Positions 8,790-18,860 of a DNA stretch of 64,000 nucleotides are shown one piece after another; the stretch's first letter is position 1, and the number at the start of each line of letters is the position of its first letter. The stretch comes from CAURMH01 sp963525745. Its GTDB lineage: Bacteria > Pseudomonadota > Gammaproteobacteria > Enterobacterales > Pasteurellaceae. A program made the position numbers and the translations under genes. Location: the NCBI GenBank assembly GCA_963525745.1, contig CAURMH010000002.1, positions 1 to 64,000 on the forward strand. The letters are read 5' to 3'. The notes beneath the pieces were generated by a model. That model made no database searches. It had not been told where the DNA came from and saw nothing but the letters and a program-made list of their open reading frames with translations.

Positions 8790-8834
8790 GCTGAAATTAC
8801 TTATCCTTCGACAAGGGGCGACCGTAATTTCAGC
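8790..8834. repeat. Palindromic intergenic repeat with CTTCGACAA loop
   Basis: Perfect 11-bp arms GCTGAAATTAC (8790-8800) and GTAATTTCAGC (8824-8834) enclose a 23-base loop containing CTTCGACAA. A second copy with the same arm design, the same 23-base loop length and the same loop core lies at 45236-45286, so this is a repeat family. The remaining intergenic space to 8917 holds one uptake signal and the leader of the next gene. Confidence 0.7.
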
Positions 8835-8917
8835 TTTGTGTAACGGCTACCTAATGTCGCAAAATTCTTCAATTTTGACCGCACTTTTATGAAATAAACT
8901 CTTTTTTAGGTTGACGT

Positions 8918-11900
8918 ATGAAAAAATGGTTATCGATTTTTGTGTTGTTTTTAGCGGCGCTCGGCATCGTGATTTATCAATATGTTATTGATGAGCAATC
9001 TAATGCGACGGCGGTAAAAATGACCGTTCAAGCGCCGGAAATTACCGATTATAATGATGCCAAGCCGCGGATTTATCCTGTTTTGGTCACATTTGATGCG
9101 GCGGCTGCGCCGTTAAAAGATGTTCATAAATCTATCACTGAAGGTGTAAAAATTTCGCCGAATTTGGTGGGGGAATGGACATGGGTTGATGATCGAACAT
9201 TAAGCTTTTTACCGCAAACCGATTGGCAGGCCGGTCGTGAATATGAGATTAAACTGGCCAAATCGGCGCTGATTGATACGCAAACCTATCAAAATTTAAC
9301 CGGAAAATTTAATACGGCGGCTTTTACCGTGACTCAAGAGGAAAATGAGTTTTATCAGGATCCGGTCAAACCGGATACGCGCTTTGCCGCTTATCGATTT
9401 ACTTTCAGCCATCCGATAAATAAAGCCGAATTTGAACAATCGGTCAGTCTAAAATTAATTCGTCGCAATAAAGACAAAACCGAGACATTAATTAATCCGT
9501 TAACGCCCGAAATTCGTTACGATGAAAAAGGTTTGACGGCATATGTTAATTCGCCGACGCTCGGCTTAGCGAACGCAGACAATCAATTCGTACGATTGGC
9601 GTTTGATAACCAATTGCTTGAAGCGGCCGTAGGGGGAGAAGCGGCGAAAGAAGTGCAGGATTTTTCACCGGATGTTGCCGTGCCGACAAAATTCAGTTTA
9701 ACGGCGAATGTTAATGTGGATTTTATTTTTAATCGTCAACAGCAACGCTCGGAGCAATTGGTCGGGTTGAATTTTAATCAGGCGGTAAAAGGCGCCGACT
9801 TAGCGAAAAATATTAAAGGTTGGTTGTTGCCTCTTTCTGATCGTCCCGGCGGTTGGGTGAGTGAAACGGAGCAGGCGCAGGCGCTGAAACGGGCGGAACC
9901 GATTACCCTAGAATGGGTGCCGACGGAAAACCCGTATGAAGCGACGCAACATTTTCGCATTGATGTGCCGGAAAAACGTCAAATCGTGGTAGAAATTGAT
10001 CCGAAATTGACCGCACTTGGCGGTTATCAATTAGCGGGTGAAAATGCGTGGTCGTTATATGTGGACGAATATCCGGAATATCTTTCCTTTGTGGGTGAAG
10101 GCGCATTATTGTCTACGCAGGGCGATCGTAAAATTGCGGTTGTCGCTCAGAATATCGATACGGCAACTGCAGTGATCGGTCGCGTTCAAATCAATCAGTT
10201 GCGTCACTTAGCCGCACTGAACCAGGATCGTTTTGAAAATCCCGATTTAGGTAATCTGCCTTTTGAAAATATTGCGACCTTTAAACAGGAAACCTTACGT
10301 TTTCCGCCTTCTCCCGATCACAAACCGGTTTATGGTAGCCTTGATTTATCGGATTATAAGCGCGGCGTCTTTTGGTTAAAACTGTCGACAGATGATGAAA
10401 AAAGCAGCGAAACCTATAAGCAGGAAGTTTATCCTTGGGATAACACTAAAAACCGAGATTATCGCTTGGTCGTGCTCAGTGATTTAGGCCTGATTGCCAA
10501 GAAAAATAAAGACGGCGGTTATCAGCTTTTCGTTCAATCCATTGAAAAAGGAACGCCGTTGGTTGACGTTCGCATAGAAGTGATTTCGGCCGGCGGAAAA
10601 ACATTGGCCGGCGCGGTGACGAATGAAGACGGCGTGGCGGAATTTCCTGCCTTTCCGGTTGAACAATTTAATAAAGCGGATCGTCCGGTGATGTTTATTG
10701 CCGGGTTAGGCGATGATTTAACCTTTTTACCTTTCTCGCGTCATGGCGGAAATAGTGATCTTCTCAAATATAACGGTAGTTTGGATTATTCCCGTTTTGA
10801 CATCGGCGGCGTAGAAGAAAAAGACACATCCGAATTGGAAAGTTATGTTTTTTCCGATCGCGGCATTTATCGCGCCGGTGAAACGGTTCATTTCGGCGTG
10901 ATTTCTAAAGCGAAAGATTGGACGATGGCCTTGGATAATTTGCCGCTGGAAGCCGTTTTAACGAACAGCCGCGGCGATCGCGTCGAAAATCGCACGATAC
11001 AAGTCGCCCGTTTTGGGTTAAATAGTTTGGATTTTGATTTACCTGAAAATGCCGTAAGCGGTCAATGGACGTTAAATCTGTATTTTAACAAAGACGATGA
11101 CGAAACATTAATCGGTTCGGCGACGATTCAGGTGCAGGATTTTCAGCCGGACAGCATGAAATTAAACGCGCAATTTGCCGGGCAGGCGCGTCAGGGCTGG
11201 TATTTGCCGGCGCAATTAACGGTGAATGTGCAAGCGAATAATTTGTACGGCACCCCGGCGCAGCAGCGTTTAATTCGTGCCGAATTGGCCGGCGCGGTTG
11301 AGAATCCAACGTTCATGCAATACCCCCATTATCGTTTTTACGCAAGTTCACAAGGGGAAGAATGGGAACGATCACTGCCGGAAAAAATGACCGATACGCA
11401 AGGAAAAGCCGTCTTTGACTTGGATTTGAGCCAATTTGATGAAAATACGGTACAGCGCCTTTATTTCACGGCCGATGTCTTTGAGACGGCACAGGGCGGC
11501 GGTCGGGCGGTTTCTACCGCACAAACGGCGTTAGTTTCTGCACGGCCTTTTATGCTGGGGTATCGAACAACGTCCGATTTGCAATATTTACGCCAAAATC
11601 AGACCGCACTTTTACATTTTGTTGCGGTCGATCCTGAATTAAAACAAATTGCGCCGAAAGGATTAAGCGCCGTTCTTTTAGCCCGTAAAACCTTATCGGT
11701 TCTGGCGGAAAATTCTGCCGGAAAATTAGAATATCAGGTGAAAAAAGTCGACAGTGAAATTAATCGAAAAGCACTGAACATCGACGAGAACGGTCTTGAG
11801 TATGCTTTGCCGACAGAGCAGGTGGGCGACTTTGTTTTAGAGATTCGTGATATTGGCGATAAAACCGTTCAGCGTATTCCGTTTAATATCGTCGGTAACA

Positions 11901-14629
11901 GCGATTTAGCGACGGCGTTGGAACGCAATCAGACGTTGCAGTTGCGTTTGAATAAAAAAGCCTATAAGGCGGGCGATGACATTGAGCTTTCCATTCTTGC
12001 GCCTTATATCGGTAGCGGGTTAATCACATTGGAGCGGGATCGGGTTTATGCTTATAAATGGTTTACCAGCGAAACCCCGGCGTCGGTTCAAACGTTGCGG
12101 GTGCCCGATGATTTTGAAGGATCCGGTTATATTAACGTTCAATTTATTCGCAGTCCGAATTCTGATGAGGTATTTAGCTCGCCGTTGAGTTATGCTGTGG
12201 TGCCGTTTGCGGCGGACACCAGCGAAAGACGATTCCCATTGACGCTTACGGTTCCGCAAAAATTAAACGCGGGCGAACCGTTGCCGATAACACTGAAAGC
12301 GGAACGTTCCGGTAAAGCCATCGTTTTTGCCGTCGACGAAGGTATTTTGCAGGTGGCGGATTATCAATTAGCTCACCCGCTGGATTTCTTCTTCCAAAAA
12401 GCGATGTTAAAGGTTTCCACCTTTCAGTTACTCGATTTAATTTTACCGTCTTATACGAAAGTGATTCGTCTGGTACAAAGCGGTGGGGATGCTTCCATAG
12501 AAATGTTTGCCGCTATGAAAAGAATGAACGCAAGCAGCAACCCGTTTAAACGCAAAACTGATAAACCGGTGACCTTTTGGTCGGGGATCATTGATTTTGA
12601 GGCAAATAAAGCGAAATCACTGACCTATCCGCTGCCCGCCCAATTTAACGGCGCGATTCGGGTCATGGCGGTAGCATTGGACGAACAGGCGATCGCAACG
12701 GCCGAGGCGATGACACAAGTTCAATCGGATATTGTGTTAACCCCTAATTTACCCACGGTGATGACTCCCGGCGATGAAGCGGTCGTGACGCTAAATGTCG
12801 CGAATACGACGGATAAGTCGCAAGATTTGACTATCGAATTGAAACAATCGGCGCATTTTGAACGGCAAAATGTGCCTCAACAGTTAACCTTGGCGCCTCA
12901 TTCGGAAAGTGCGGTCAAATTTTCGCTTAAAGCGACGACACAACTCGGTTCGGCGCCGCTAACCTTTGTCGTGAACAATGGAACGCAGTCGTTTATGTAT
13001 AAGGCCGACGTGTCTGTCCGCCCGTTAGTGCCGCAACAACATTGGCTGAAGGTGGGTAAACTGGCGGCGCATAAACAAACGACAGAGGGTGATCTACCTT
13101 CGTTATTTCCAACCCATAACCGCCAAACCGCGTTGCTGTCAAATTCACCGTTAGTCTTGGCACAAGGCGTTTCTCACTATTTGGCCAATTACGATAATTA
13201 TTGCACCGAGCAAATAATCAGTATGGCGATGCCGAAAGTGTTATTCGGACGGTCGAATAAACAGGCATTGTTTGACGCCATGGCATCGGACGGCGCGAAT
13301 CGACAACAAAGTGCGGTTGATTTTGAGCGGAATTTACAAAAAGTGTTTGCGATGTTAGTTGATCGGCAGAATTACCAAGGCGCTTTCGGAGTCTGGAATA
13401 ATCAAAATCCTTCTTTATTCCTCACCGCCTATGCGTTTCATTTTATGCTGGAGGCCAATGAACATGGCATAGCCGTGCCTTCGGCAATGTATGAAAACGC
13501 ACGGAGCAATTTATTAAATGCGACGGAAATTGCGGAACGCGCCGATTTGGATGCACTGCGTGAATATGCTTATGCAACTTATGTATTAACCCTAAGCGGC
13601 GAAGTGACGACGGATCGATTGCTTTCGATTCAGCACGCATTAGAACAAAATTATAAAGCGGAAGATTGGCAGGGTGATCTTACTAGCGCTTGGCTTGCCG
13701 GCGCTTATCGTTTATTGCGGGAAGATTCCGTGGCGGATGAATTATTTGCCCGTGTGGCCGATTCGCTGTCTTTGCCGCAAGATCGTATGCAGGCATGGTT
13801 AACGCAGGATCTGTTGACGGATGACGCTATGTTGTTGTATCTGTTTTCACGCCATGCGCCGTCACAACTTGAACGCTTGGAAACGGCGTTATTGACGCGG
13901 ATGAGTTCGGATATTGCGCAAAATCGGTATAACACTCTATCTTCCGCATGGTTAATGATGGCGTTTGAGCATTATCAACCAATGTCCCCTACAAAGGCGA
14001 ACGGCGATAAATTCAGTATTCAAGTTAAAACCGAACAAGGCGAACAAACAAGGGAATTTACCGACGAGCCGGCAATCATGCCGCTAGGCGACGAAGTCGT
14101 TAAGCAAATCACCTTCAGTAATCAAACAAATCAGCCGGCGTGGTTTGCCGTGAGTCAAACCGGTTATGCGCGCGAGGCCGGCTTAAAGGCGCTGGTGCAA
14201 GGGCTGGAAGTTGAACGGGATTATTTGGATAAACAGGGAAAACCGGTAAATGAAATCAAGTTAGGCGATGAAATTGACGTGGTGGTGAAGGTGCGCGCAA
14301 CGCAAAACCCGGTCAACGATGTCGTCATTACGGATTTTATTCCGGCAGGTTTTGAAGTGTTGTGGAAAAATCAAAACGACTCAAATGATGAAGATGAGGT
14401 TGAAATTCAACCGTTCGATAAACTCATCTGGATGCCGGATTATACCGATATACGGGAAGATCGTGTATTAAATTACGGCAACGTAGATACGCAACTGCGT
14501 ACTTTTAAGTATCGTCTGCGCGCGGCACATCAAGGCCGGTTCCATGTTCCGCCGGTTTATGCCGAAAGTATGTATTTACGTCAGATCAAAGGCCAATCCG
14601 ACGCGAAAGGCATGCTGACGGTGGAATAA
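8918..14629 (+). CDS. yfhM: Alpha-2-macroglobulin-like protease trap (YfhM family)
   Basis: This very large (1903 residues) periplasmic protein belongs to the bacterial alpha-2-macroglobulins, thought to trap and covalently link invading proteases and thereby protect the cell during envelope damage. The macroglobulin repeats fill the N-terminal half; 'YVFSDRGIYRAGETVHFGVISK' near residue 650 is a hallmark. The thioester motif is present as YCTEQ (Cys1429, Gln1432) in NYDNYCTEQIISMAMPK, followed by the helical TED domain. Instead of the lipobox of E. coli YfhM it has an uncleaved-looking N-terminal anchor (MKKWLSIFVLFLAALGIVIY) with no cysteine. pbpC follows after six bases, the classical pairing, which suggests a joint role in wall repair. 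Confidence 0.93.
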   Translation: MKKWLSIFVLFLAALGIVIYQYVIDEQSNATAVKMTVQAPEITDYNDAKPRIYPVLVTFDAAAAPLKDVHKSITEGVKISPNLVGEWTWVDDRTLSFLPQTDWQAGREYEIKLAKSALIDTQTYQNLTGKFNTAAFTVTQEENEFYQDPVKPDTRFAAYRFTFSHPINKAEFEQSVSLKLIRRNKDKTETLINPLTPEIRYDEKGLTAYVNSPTLGLANADNQFVRLAFDNQLLEAAVGGEAAKEVQDFSPDVAVPTKFSLTANVNVDFIFNRQQQRSEQLVGLNFNQAVKGADLAKNIKGWLLPLSDRPGGWVSETEQAQALKRAEPITLEWVPTENPYEATQHFRIDVPEKRQIVVEIDPKLTALGGYQLAGENAWSLYVDEYPEYLSFVGEGALLSTQGDRKIAVVAQNIDTATAVIGRVQINQLRHLAALNQDRFENPDLGNLPFENIATFKQETLRFPPSPDHKPVYGSLDLSDYKRGVFWLKLSTDDEKSSETYKQEVYPWDNTKNRDYRLVVLSDLGLIAKKNKDGGYQLFVQSIEKGTPLVDVRIEVISAGGKTLAGAVTNEDGVAEFPAFPVEQFNKADRPVMFIAGLGDDLTFLPFSRHGGNSDLLKYNGSLDYSRFDIGGVEEKDTSELESYVFSDRGIYRAGETVHFGVISKAKDWTMALDNLPLEAVLTNSRGDRVENRTIQVARFGLNSLDFDLPENAVSGQWTLNLYFNKDDDETLIGSATIQVQDFQPDSMKLNAQFAGQARQGWYLPAQLTVNVQANNLYGTPAQQRLIRAELAGAVENPTFMQYPHYRFYASSQGEEWERSLPEKMTDTQGKAVFDLDLSQFDENTVQRLYFTADVFETAQGGGRAVSTAQTALVSARPFMLGYRTTSDLQYLRQNQTALLHFVAVDPELKQIAPKGLSAVLLARKTLSVLAENSAGKLEYQVKKVDSEINRKALNIDENGLEYALPTEQVGDFVLEIRDIGDKTVQRIPFNIVGNSDLATALERNQTLQLRLNKKAYKAGDDIELSILAPYIGSGLITLERDRVYAYKWFTSETPASVQTLRVPDDFEGSGYINVQFIRSPNSDEVFSSPLSYAVVPFAADTSERRFPLTLTVPQKLNAGEPLPITLKAERSGKAIVFAVDEGILQVADYQLAHPLDFFFQKAMLKVSTFQLLDLILPSYTKVIRLVQSGGDASIEMFAAMKRMNASSNPFKRKTDKPVTFWSGIIDFEANKAKSLTYPLPAQFNGAIRVMAVALDEQAIATAEAMTQVQSDIVLTPNLPTVMTPGDEAVVTLNVANTTDKSQDLTIELKQSAHFERQNVPQQLTLAPHSESAVKFSLKATTQLGSAPLTFVVNNGTQSFMYKADVSVRPLVPQQHWLKVGKLAAHKQTTEGDLPSLFPTHNRQTALLSNSPLVLAQGVSHYLANYDNYCTEQIISMAMPKVLFGRSNKQALFDAMASDGANRQQSAVDFERNLQKVFAMLVDRQNYQGAFGVWNNQNPSLFLTAYAFHFMLEANEHGIAVPSAMYENARSNLLNATEIAERADLDALREYAYATYVLTLSGEVTTDRLLSIQHALEQNYKAEDWQGDLTSAWLAGAYRLLREDSVADELFARVADSLSLPQDRMQAWLTQDLLTDDAMLLYLFSRHAPSQLERLETALLTRMSSDIAQNRYNTLSSAWLMMAFEHYQPMSPTKANGDKFSIQVKTEQGEQTREFTDEPAIMPLGDEVVKQITFSNQTNQPAWFAVSQTGYAREAGLKALVQGLEVERDYLDKQGKPVNEIKLGDEIDVVVKVRATQNPVNDVVITDFIPAGFEVLWKNQNDSNDEDEVEIQPFDKLIWMPDYTDIREDRVLNYGNVDTQLRTFKYRLRAAHQGRFHVPPVYAESMYLRQIKGQSDAKGMLTVE

Positions 14630-14635
14630 GATTAA

Positions 14636-16978
14636 GTGCGGTTAGTTTTTCGATTATTTTTATGCTTAACGGTCGCATCGGCGATTCTTGTCGCCTTTGT
14701 TGCCGCGCAGCCGCATCGGCCGTTATCGGAAATTTTGCCGAAATCGACCGCACTTTATGACGATCAACATCAACTATTGCGTTTAACCACGGCGACCGAT
14801 GAGCGCTATCGCCTATGGCTTTCCTTGTCGGATTATCCGCAACAATTTATCGACGCCGTTTTGTTACAGGAGGACGAGTGGTTTTATCGCCATTTCGGTG
14901 TCAATCCTTACGGTTTGTTACGCGGCGCGGTGCAAACCTATATTTTGGGCAATGCGCCGCAAGGCGGTTCGACCATCAGCATGCAGCTGGCGCGCTTGTT
15001 ATGGCGTTTGGACACCAAAACCATCGGTGGCAAATTGGAACAAATTGCGCGCGCCGTTCAGTTGGAGATTCAATATTCCAAAGCCGACATTTTGGAAGCC
15101 TATCTCAATTATGCCCCCTATGGCCGTAATATCGAAGGCGCGGCAACGGCGGCGCTGATCTATTTTAATAAATCGCCGCATCAGTTGACGTTAGTTGAAA
15201 ATTTGACGTTAGCGGTGCTGCCGAAAAATCCGAACGGTTATTTAAAGCCGCAGGATCGGCAAATCAACAAGGCGTTGCAGCAGGCGCGAAACCGATTATA
15301 TAAACGCTGGTTAGTCCTTCATCCGCAGGATCGCAAATGGCAAAATGCGTTTCATCTTGATTATCCTTTCCGCGCCATTGAAAAATTGCCTTTTTTCGCA
15401 CCGCACTTTGTCGAACAAGTGTTGCAGCAAAAGGGCACGTTGAGCCACAGCGCAAGCGCCATCGAAACCAGCCTCAGTCGTCGCTTACAATATCGCTTGG
15501 AGCAACTTATCCGTCAATATCTACAGCGCCGCCATTCTCAGGGCATTACCAATGCCGCCGCAATTTTAATTGATAATCGCACGATGCAGGTTAAAGCATT
15601 AATCGGTTCGGGCGATTATTTTAACCGCGCGATTGAAGGCCAAATTAACGGCACGTCGGTTAAGCGTTCTCCCGCCTCTACCTTAAAGCCGTTTATTTAC
15701 GCGCTAGCGTTTGAACAGGGTAAAATGCACGCAGAAACCGTTTTAAAAGATATACCGACAGCGTTTAATGACTATTTGCCGGAAAATTATGAAGGTAATT
15801 TTCTCGGCCCTATTTCGGTGACGCAGGCGTTATTACAAAGTCGTAATATTCCGGCAATTGATGCGACGGCGCAGCTAAAACCGGATTTGTACGATTGGTT
15901 AACGCGGGTCGGTATTCATTTACCGAAAGACAAAGCGCATTACGGATTAACCGTCGCCTTAGGCGGTGCCGAGCTAAGCATGCAGCAGCTGGCGACGTTA
16001 TACGCCATGTTAGCCAACGGCGGACAATGGAAGCCATTGCAATGGCGGGCGAAAGTGCGGTCGGAAATCGGAAAGAATGTGTTGACTCCTGAAGCCGTGT
16101 TTATGGTGAATGATATTTTAGTCAAAAATTCACGCCCTGATTTTACTCATAAAGCCTTAAACCGCTTGCCCGTTTATTGGAAAACCGGCACGTCAAACGG
16201 GTTGCGTGACGCTTGGACGGCCGGCTTTTTCGGACATTATACCTTAGTGGTTTGGCTGGGAAATTTTAACAATCAAAGCAATCCGCATTTTATCGGCCGA
16301 CAATTGGCGGCACCGTTATTTTTACAAATTGTCGATGCGTTAGTCGCCGATGAACCGATGATGGAAAATCAAATTAATCGTCAGGTTCCGACAAAATTGA
16401 AACGATTGGCGGTTTGCGCGGCCGATGGCAATTTGCCGAATCAATGGTGCGCCGAACGGAAGAACGTTTGGTTTATTGCGGGCGTGTCGCCGATTAAAGT
16501 CAGTCGGATTTATCAGCCGGTGATGATTGACAACCAAACGGGCATGATGGCTTGCCCGCCTTATGATCCGAAAACAAGCCATCAAGAAATTTTTGAGTTT
16601 TGGCCGACCGATTTATTGCAATTATTTGCGCAGGCAGGACTGGCCAAGCGTCGCCCGATTCGTAATCCGGCTTGTCCTTATGCCCAACAGCAGCAGGATC
16701 TGAGCGCAAAATTACACGAACAGCCGCGTATTATTACGCCGCTGGCGGATCGCGTATATTCGATTAATGCTCGGCAACCGACGATAACCTTAAGTGCCGC
16801 CGCGATTGGCAATGTAGAAAAATTATATTGGTTTGCCAATCATCGATTTTTAGGCGAAAGTTCGGCTAACGAACAGCTGGCGTGGCGGCCCGAACTCAGC
16901 GGGCAATATCAAATTACCGTAACCGATGAACTGGGTCGCAGCACCAAAATTCAAATCGGCGTGAATATTGTGCGCTGA
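14636..16978 (+). CDS. pbpC: Penicillin-binding protein 1C
   Basis: PBP1c is a bifunctional class A-like peptidoglycan synthase (780 residues) in the inner membrane. After an N-terminal anchor (about residues 5-24) comes a GT51 transglycosylase domain with LQEDEWFYRHFGVNPYGLLR and QGGSTISMQLAR, then a transpeptidase domain with SxxK (Ser348-Thr-Leu-Lys351), SRN and KTGTSNG, and a C-terminal BiPBP_C domain (about 690-780). The start is GTG at 14636, six bases after the upstream stop; this GTG is itself part of an uptake signal (AAGTGCGGT). The gene is probably translationally coupled to the macroglobulin gene. Its TGA stop directly abuts the stop of sapF on the other strand. Confidence 0.95.
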   Translation: MRLVFRLFLCLTVASAILVAFVAAQPHRPLSEILPKSTALYDDQHQLLRLTTATDERYRLWLSLSDYPQQFIDAVLLQEDEWFYRHFGVNPYGLLRGAVQTYILGNAPQGGSTISMQLARLLWRLDTKTIGGKLEQIARAVQLEIQYSKADILEAYLNYAPYGRNIEGAATAALIYFNKSPHQLTLVENLTLAVLPKNPNGYLKPQDRQINKALQQARNRLYKRWLVLHPQDRKWQNAFHLDYPFRAIEKLPFFAPHFVEQVLQQKGTLSHSASAIETSLSRRLQYRLEQLIRQYLQRRHSQGITNAAAILIDNRTMQVKALIGSGDYFNRAIEGQINGTSVKRSPASTLKPFIYALAFEQGKMHAETVLKDIPTAFNDYLPENYEGNFLGPISVTQALLQSRNIPAIDATAQLKPDLYDWLTRVGIHLPKDKAHYGLTVALGGAELSMQQLATLYAMLANGGQWKPLQWRAKVRSEIGKNVLTPEAVFMVNDILVKNSRPDFTHKALNRLPVYWKTGTSNGLRDAWTAGFFGHYTLVVWLGNFNNQSNPHFIGRQLAAPLFLQIVDALVADEPMMENQINRQVPTKLKRLAVCAADGNLPNQWCAERKNVWFIAGVSPIKVSRIYQPVMIDNQTGMMACPPYDPKTSHQEIFEFWPTDLLQLFAQAGLAKRRPIRNPACPYAQQQQDLSAKLHEQPRIITPLADRVYSINARQPTITLSAAAIGNVEKLYWFANHRFLGESSANEQLAWRPELSGQYQITVTDELGRSTKIQIGVNIVR

Positions 16979-17788
16979 TCAAGCGGGAAGCGCATCATTC
17001 TGCCAAGAATCCGCCGTCAATAAGCGGCCAAAATGGCTTTCGACAAAACGTCGGGTTATATCGGCGGCGGGGGCGGTAAATAATTGATAAGGCGTGCCCT
17101 GTTCAATGATTTTTCCCTCGTCCATCACCAGCACCTGATCGGCCATATGCTTAATCAATCCTAAATTTTCGCCCACATAAATATAAGAAATGCCTAAATG
17201 CGCCTGTAAATCAAGGGTCAAATTGAGTAACTGAATTTTAACGGATGCATCTAATGATCCAAGCGCGTCGTCCACAATAATAATCTCCGGTTCCAGAATT
17301 AATGCCCTCGCAAGCGCCACACGTTGTTTTTGGCTTACCGATAAGTGCTTGATTTTTAAATTGGTATAATCGGGGTAGAGCCCGACTAAACGCAACGTAT
17401 CGAAAATCTTTTTATTGCGTTGCGCTTCGGTTAAGTCGGTTGCGATTTTGAGCGGCGCATCTAACGCCTGACCGATATTTAAACGCGGATTAAAGGCTGA
17501 GTTGGCGTCTTGGAACACCATTCTGATATGCTGCGCACGATATTGATAATCACCGAAAGAAAGGGGGTGTCGCTCAAACAGAATTTGCCCCGAATCGGGC
17601 TCCGTAATACCGGCAATCATTTTTACCAAGGTGGATTTGCCCGATCCGTTTTTGCCGATAATGGCCAAGGTTTGTTTTTTATCTAAGGTAAAACTGACAT
17701 TATTCACCGCTTTAAATCGGCCTGAAAAAAAGAAACCGCTCGAATTGTCAAAACTTTTGCAGAGATTTTCCACTTTTAATAACGGCAT
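16979..17788 (-). CDS. sapF: Peptide ABC transporter ATP-binding protein SapF
   Basis: This is the second ATPase of the Sap system (269 residues), which in Haemophilus imports host antimicrobial peptides for degradation and also contributes to haem and potassium handling. Visible motifs are Walker [11 protein letters not shown]-loop [11 protein letters not shown], the signature [15 protein letters not shown] and Walker [13 protein letters not shown]. Note that the signature reads LSVSQ rather than LSGGQ and Walker B ends in D-D. It overlaps the sapD stop by one base and is the last gene of the operon. Confidence 0.94.
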   Translation of the reverse strand: MPLLKVENLCKSFDNSSGFFFSGRFKAVNNVSFTLDKKQTLAIIGKNGSGKSTLVKMIAGITEPDSGQILFERHPLSFGDYQYRAQHIRMVFQDANSAFNPRLNIGQALDAPLKIATDLTEAQRNKKIFDTLRLVGLYPDYTNLKIKHLSVSQKQRVALARALILEPEIIIVDDALGSLDASVKIQLLNLTLDLQAHLGISYIYVGENLGLIKHMADQVLVMDEGKIIEQGTPYQLFTAPAADITRRFVESHFGRLLTADSWQNDALPA

Positions 17789-18843
17789 TATTCGTTTCCT
17801 TTCGTTTCATTGGTGAGGGTTAGCGGTGCGACGACATTTTTTTCTTTTAATTGCGCTTCCCGAATATTAATCGGATAGTGGCACCAAAATTCATGTTGTT
17901 TAATGCGATAGGGCGCCGGTTTTTGAATGCAAGCGCGTTGCGCAAAAGGGCAACGGGGACCAAGGCGGCAGCCCGGCGGAATTTGTTCCAAAATCGGCAC
18001 GGTGCCTTTTAGCACGCCGAGCTTGCTTTTAAAGGCGAGCGGCCGGGTGAAATCCGGTATGGCGTGTAACAACGCCTGCGTATAAGGATGATGGGGACTT
18101 TCAAGCAGCGCCTGGCGCGGGCCCGATTCGACATTTTGCCCGCAATAAAGCACGGAAATCGTGTCACACCATTCGCTAATCGTTTTTAAATCGTTACTGG
18201 CCAGCAGAATGGAGGTTCCTTGATTTTTATTCATACTGGCAAGCAGCCTAAAAACCTGAAGTGCGGTCATGGCTTCAAGTGAATTTGTCGGTTCGTCGGC
18301 GATTAACAAACGCGGCTGATTGGCTACCGCAATGGCGATCATCACTTTTTGCCCTTCGCCTTCCGTTAACTCGTGCGGATAGCTTTCCATGATATTTTTA
18401 TGCGCTTTAATGCCGACCCGATGCAATAACTCAATGGCGCGTCGTTTACGCCATCCGAACCGTTGCCAAAAGCGTCCTTTAAACGTCCAGCCGGGAATAT
18501 TGCGGATCAATTGGCGACCGATTTTCTGGCTGGGATCAAGACAGGTTAGCGGATCTTGGAAAATCATCGAAATCTCCCGGGCGATAATTTTGCGTCGTTT
18601 TGCCGCAGGTAGCTTTAATAACTCCACATCATCAAAACGAAAGCGATCCGCCGTGACAATCCAATTTTCTTTGATGGAATGACTGATGACTTTGGCGATT
18701 AAACTTTTCCCCGACCCCGATTCGCCCACAAGCCCGCAAATTTCCCCTTCGTTAACGGTGAGATTGAGCCCGTCGATAATTTTAACGCGTCCCGACGGGG
18801 TTTTAATTTCAATGTTAAGATTGCGAATATCCAGTAATGCCAT
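17788..18843 (-). CDS. sapD: Peptide ABC transporter ATP-binding protein SapD
   Basis: SapD (351 residues) is the first ATPase of the Sap importer. It has Walker [10 protein letters not shown]-loop [14 protein letters not shown], the degenerate signature [14 protein letters not shown], Walker [13 protein letters not shown] and the C-terminal oligopeptide-permease tail with clustered cysteines ([18 protein letters not shown]), which in related OppD/DppD proteins binds an iron-sulfur cluster. It lies 17 bases after sapC and overlaps sapF by one base. Confidence 0.95.
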   Translation of the reverse strand: MALLDIRNLNIEIKTPSGRVKIIDGLNLTVNEGEICGLVGESGSGKSLIAKVISHSIKENWIVTADRFRFDDVELLKLPAAKRRKIIAREISMIFQDPLTCLDPSQKIGRQLIRNIPGWTFKGRFWQRFGWRKRRAIELLHRVGIKAHKNIMESYPHELTEGEGQKVMIAIAVANQPRLLIADEPTNSLEAMTALQVFRLLASMNKNQGTSILLASNDLKTISEWCDTISVLYCGQNVESGPRQALLESPHHPYTQALLHAIPDFTRPLAFKSKLGVLKGTVPILEQIPPGCRLGPRCPFAQRACIQKPAPYRIKQHEFWCHYPINIREAQLKEKNVVAPLTLTNETKGNE

Positions 18844-18860
18844 AATTGTCTGTTTGTCAG

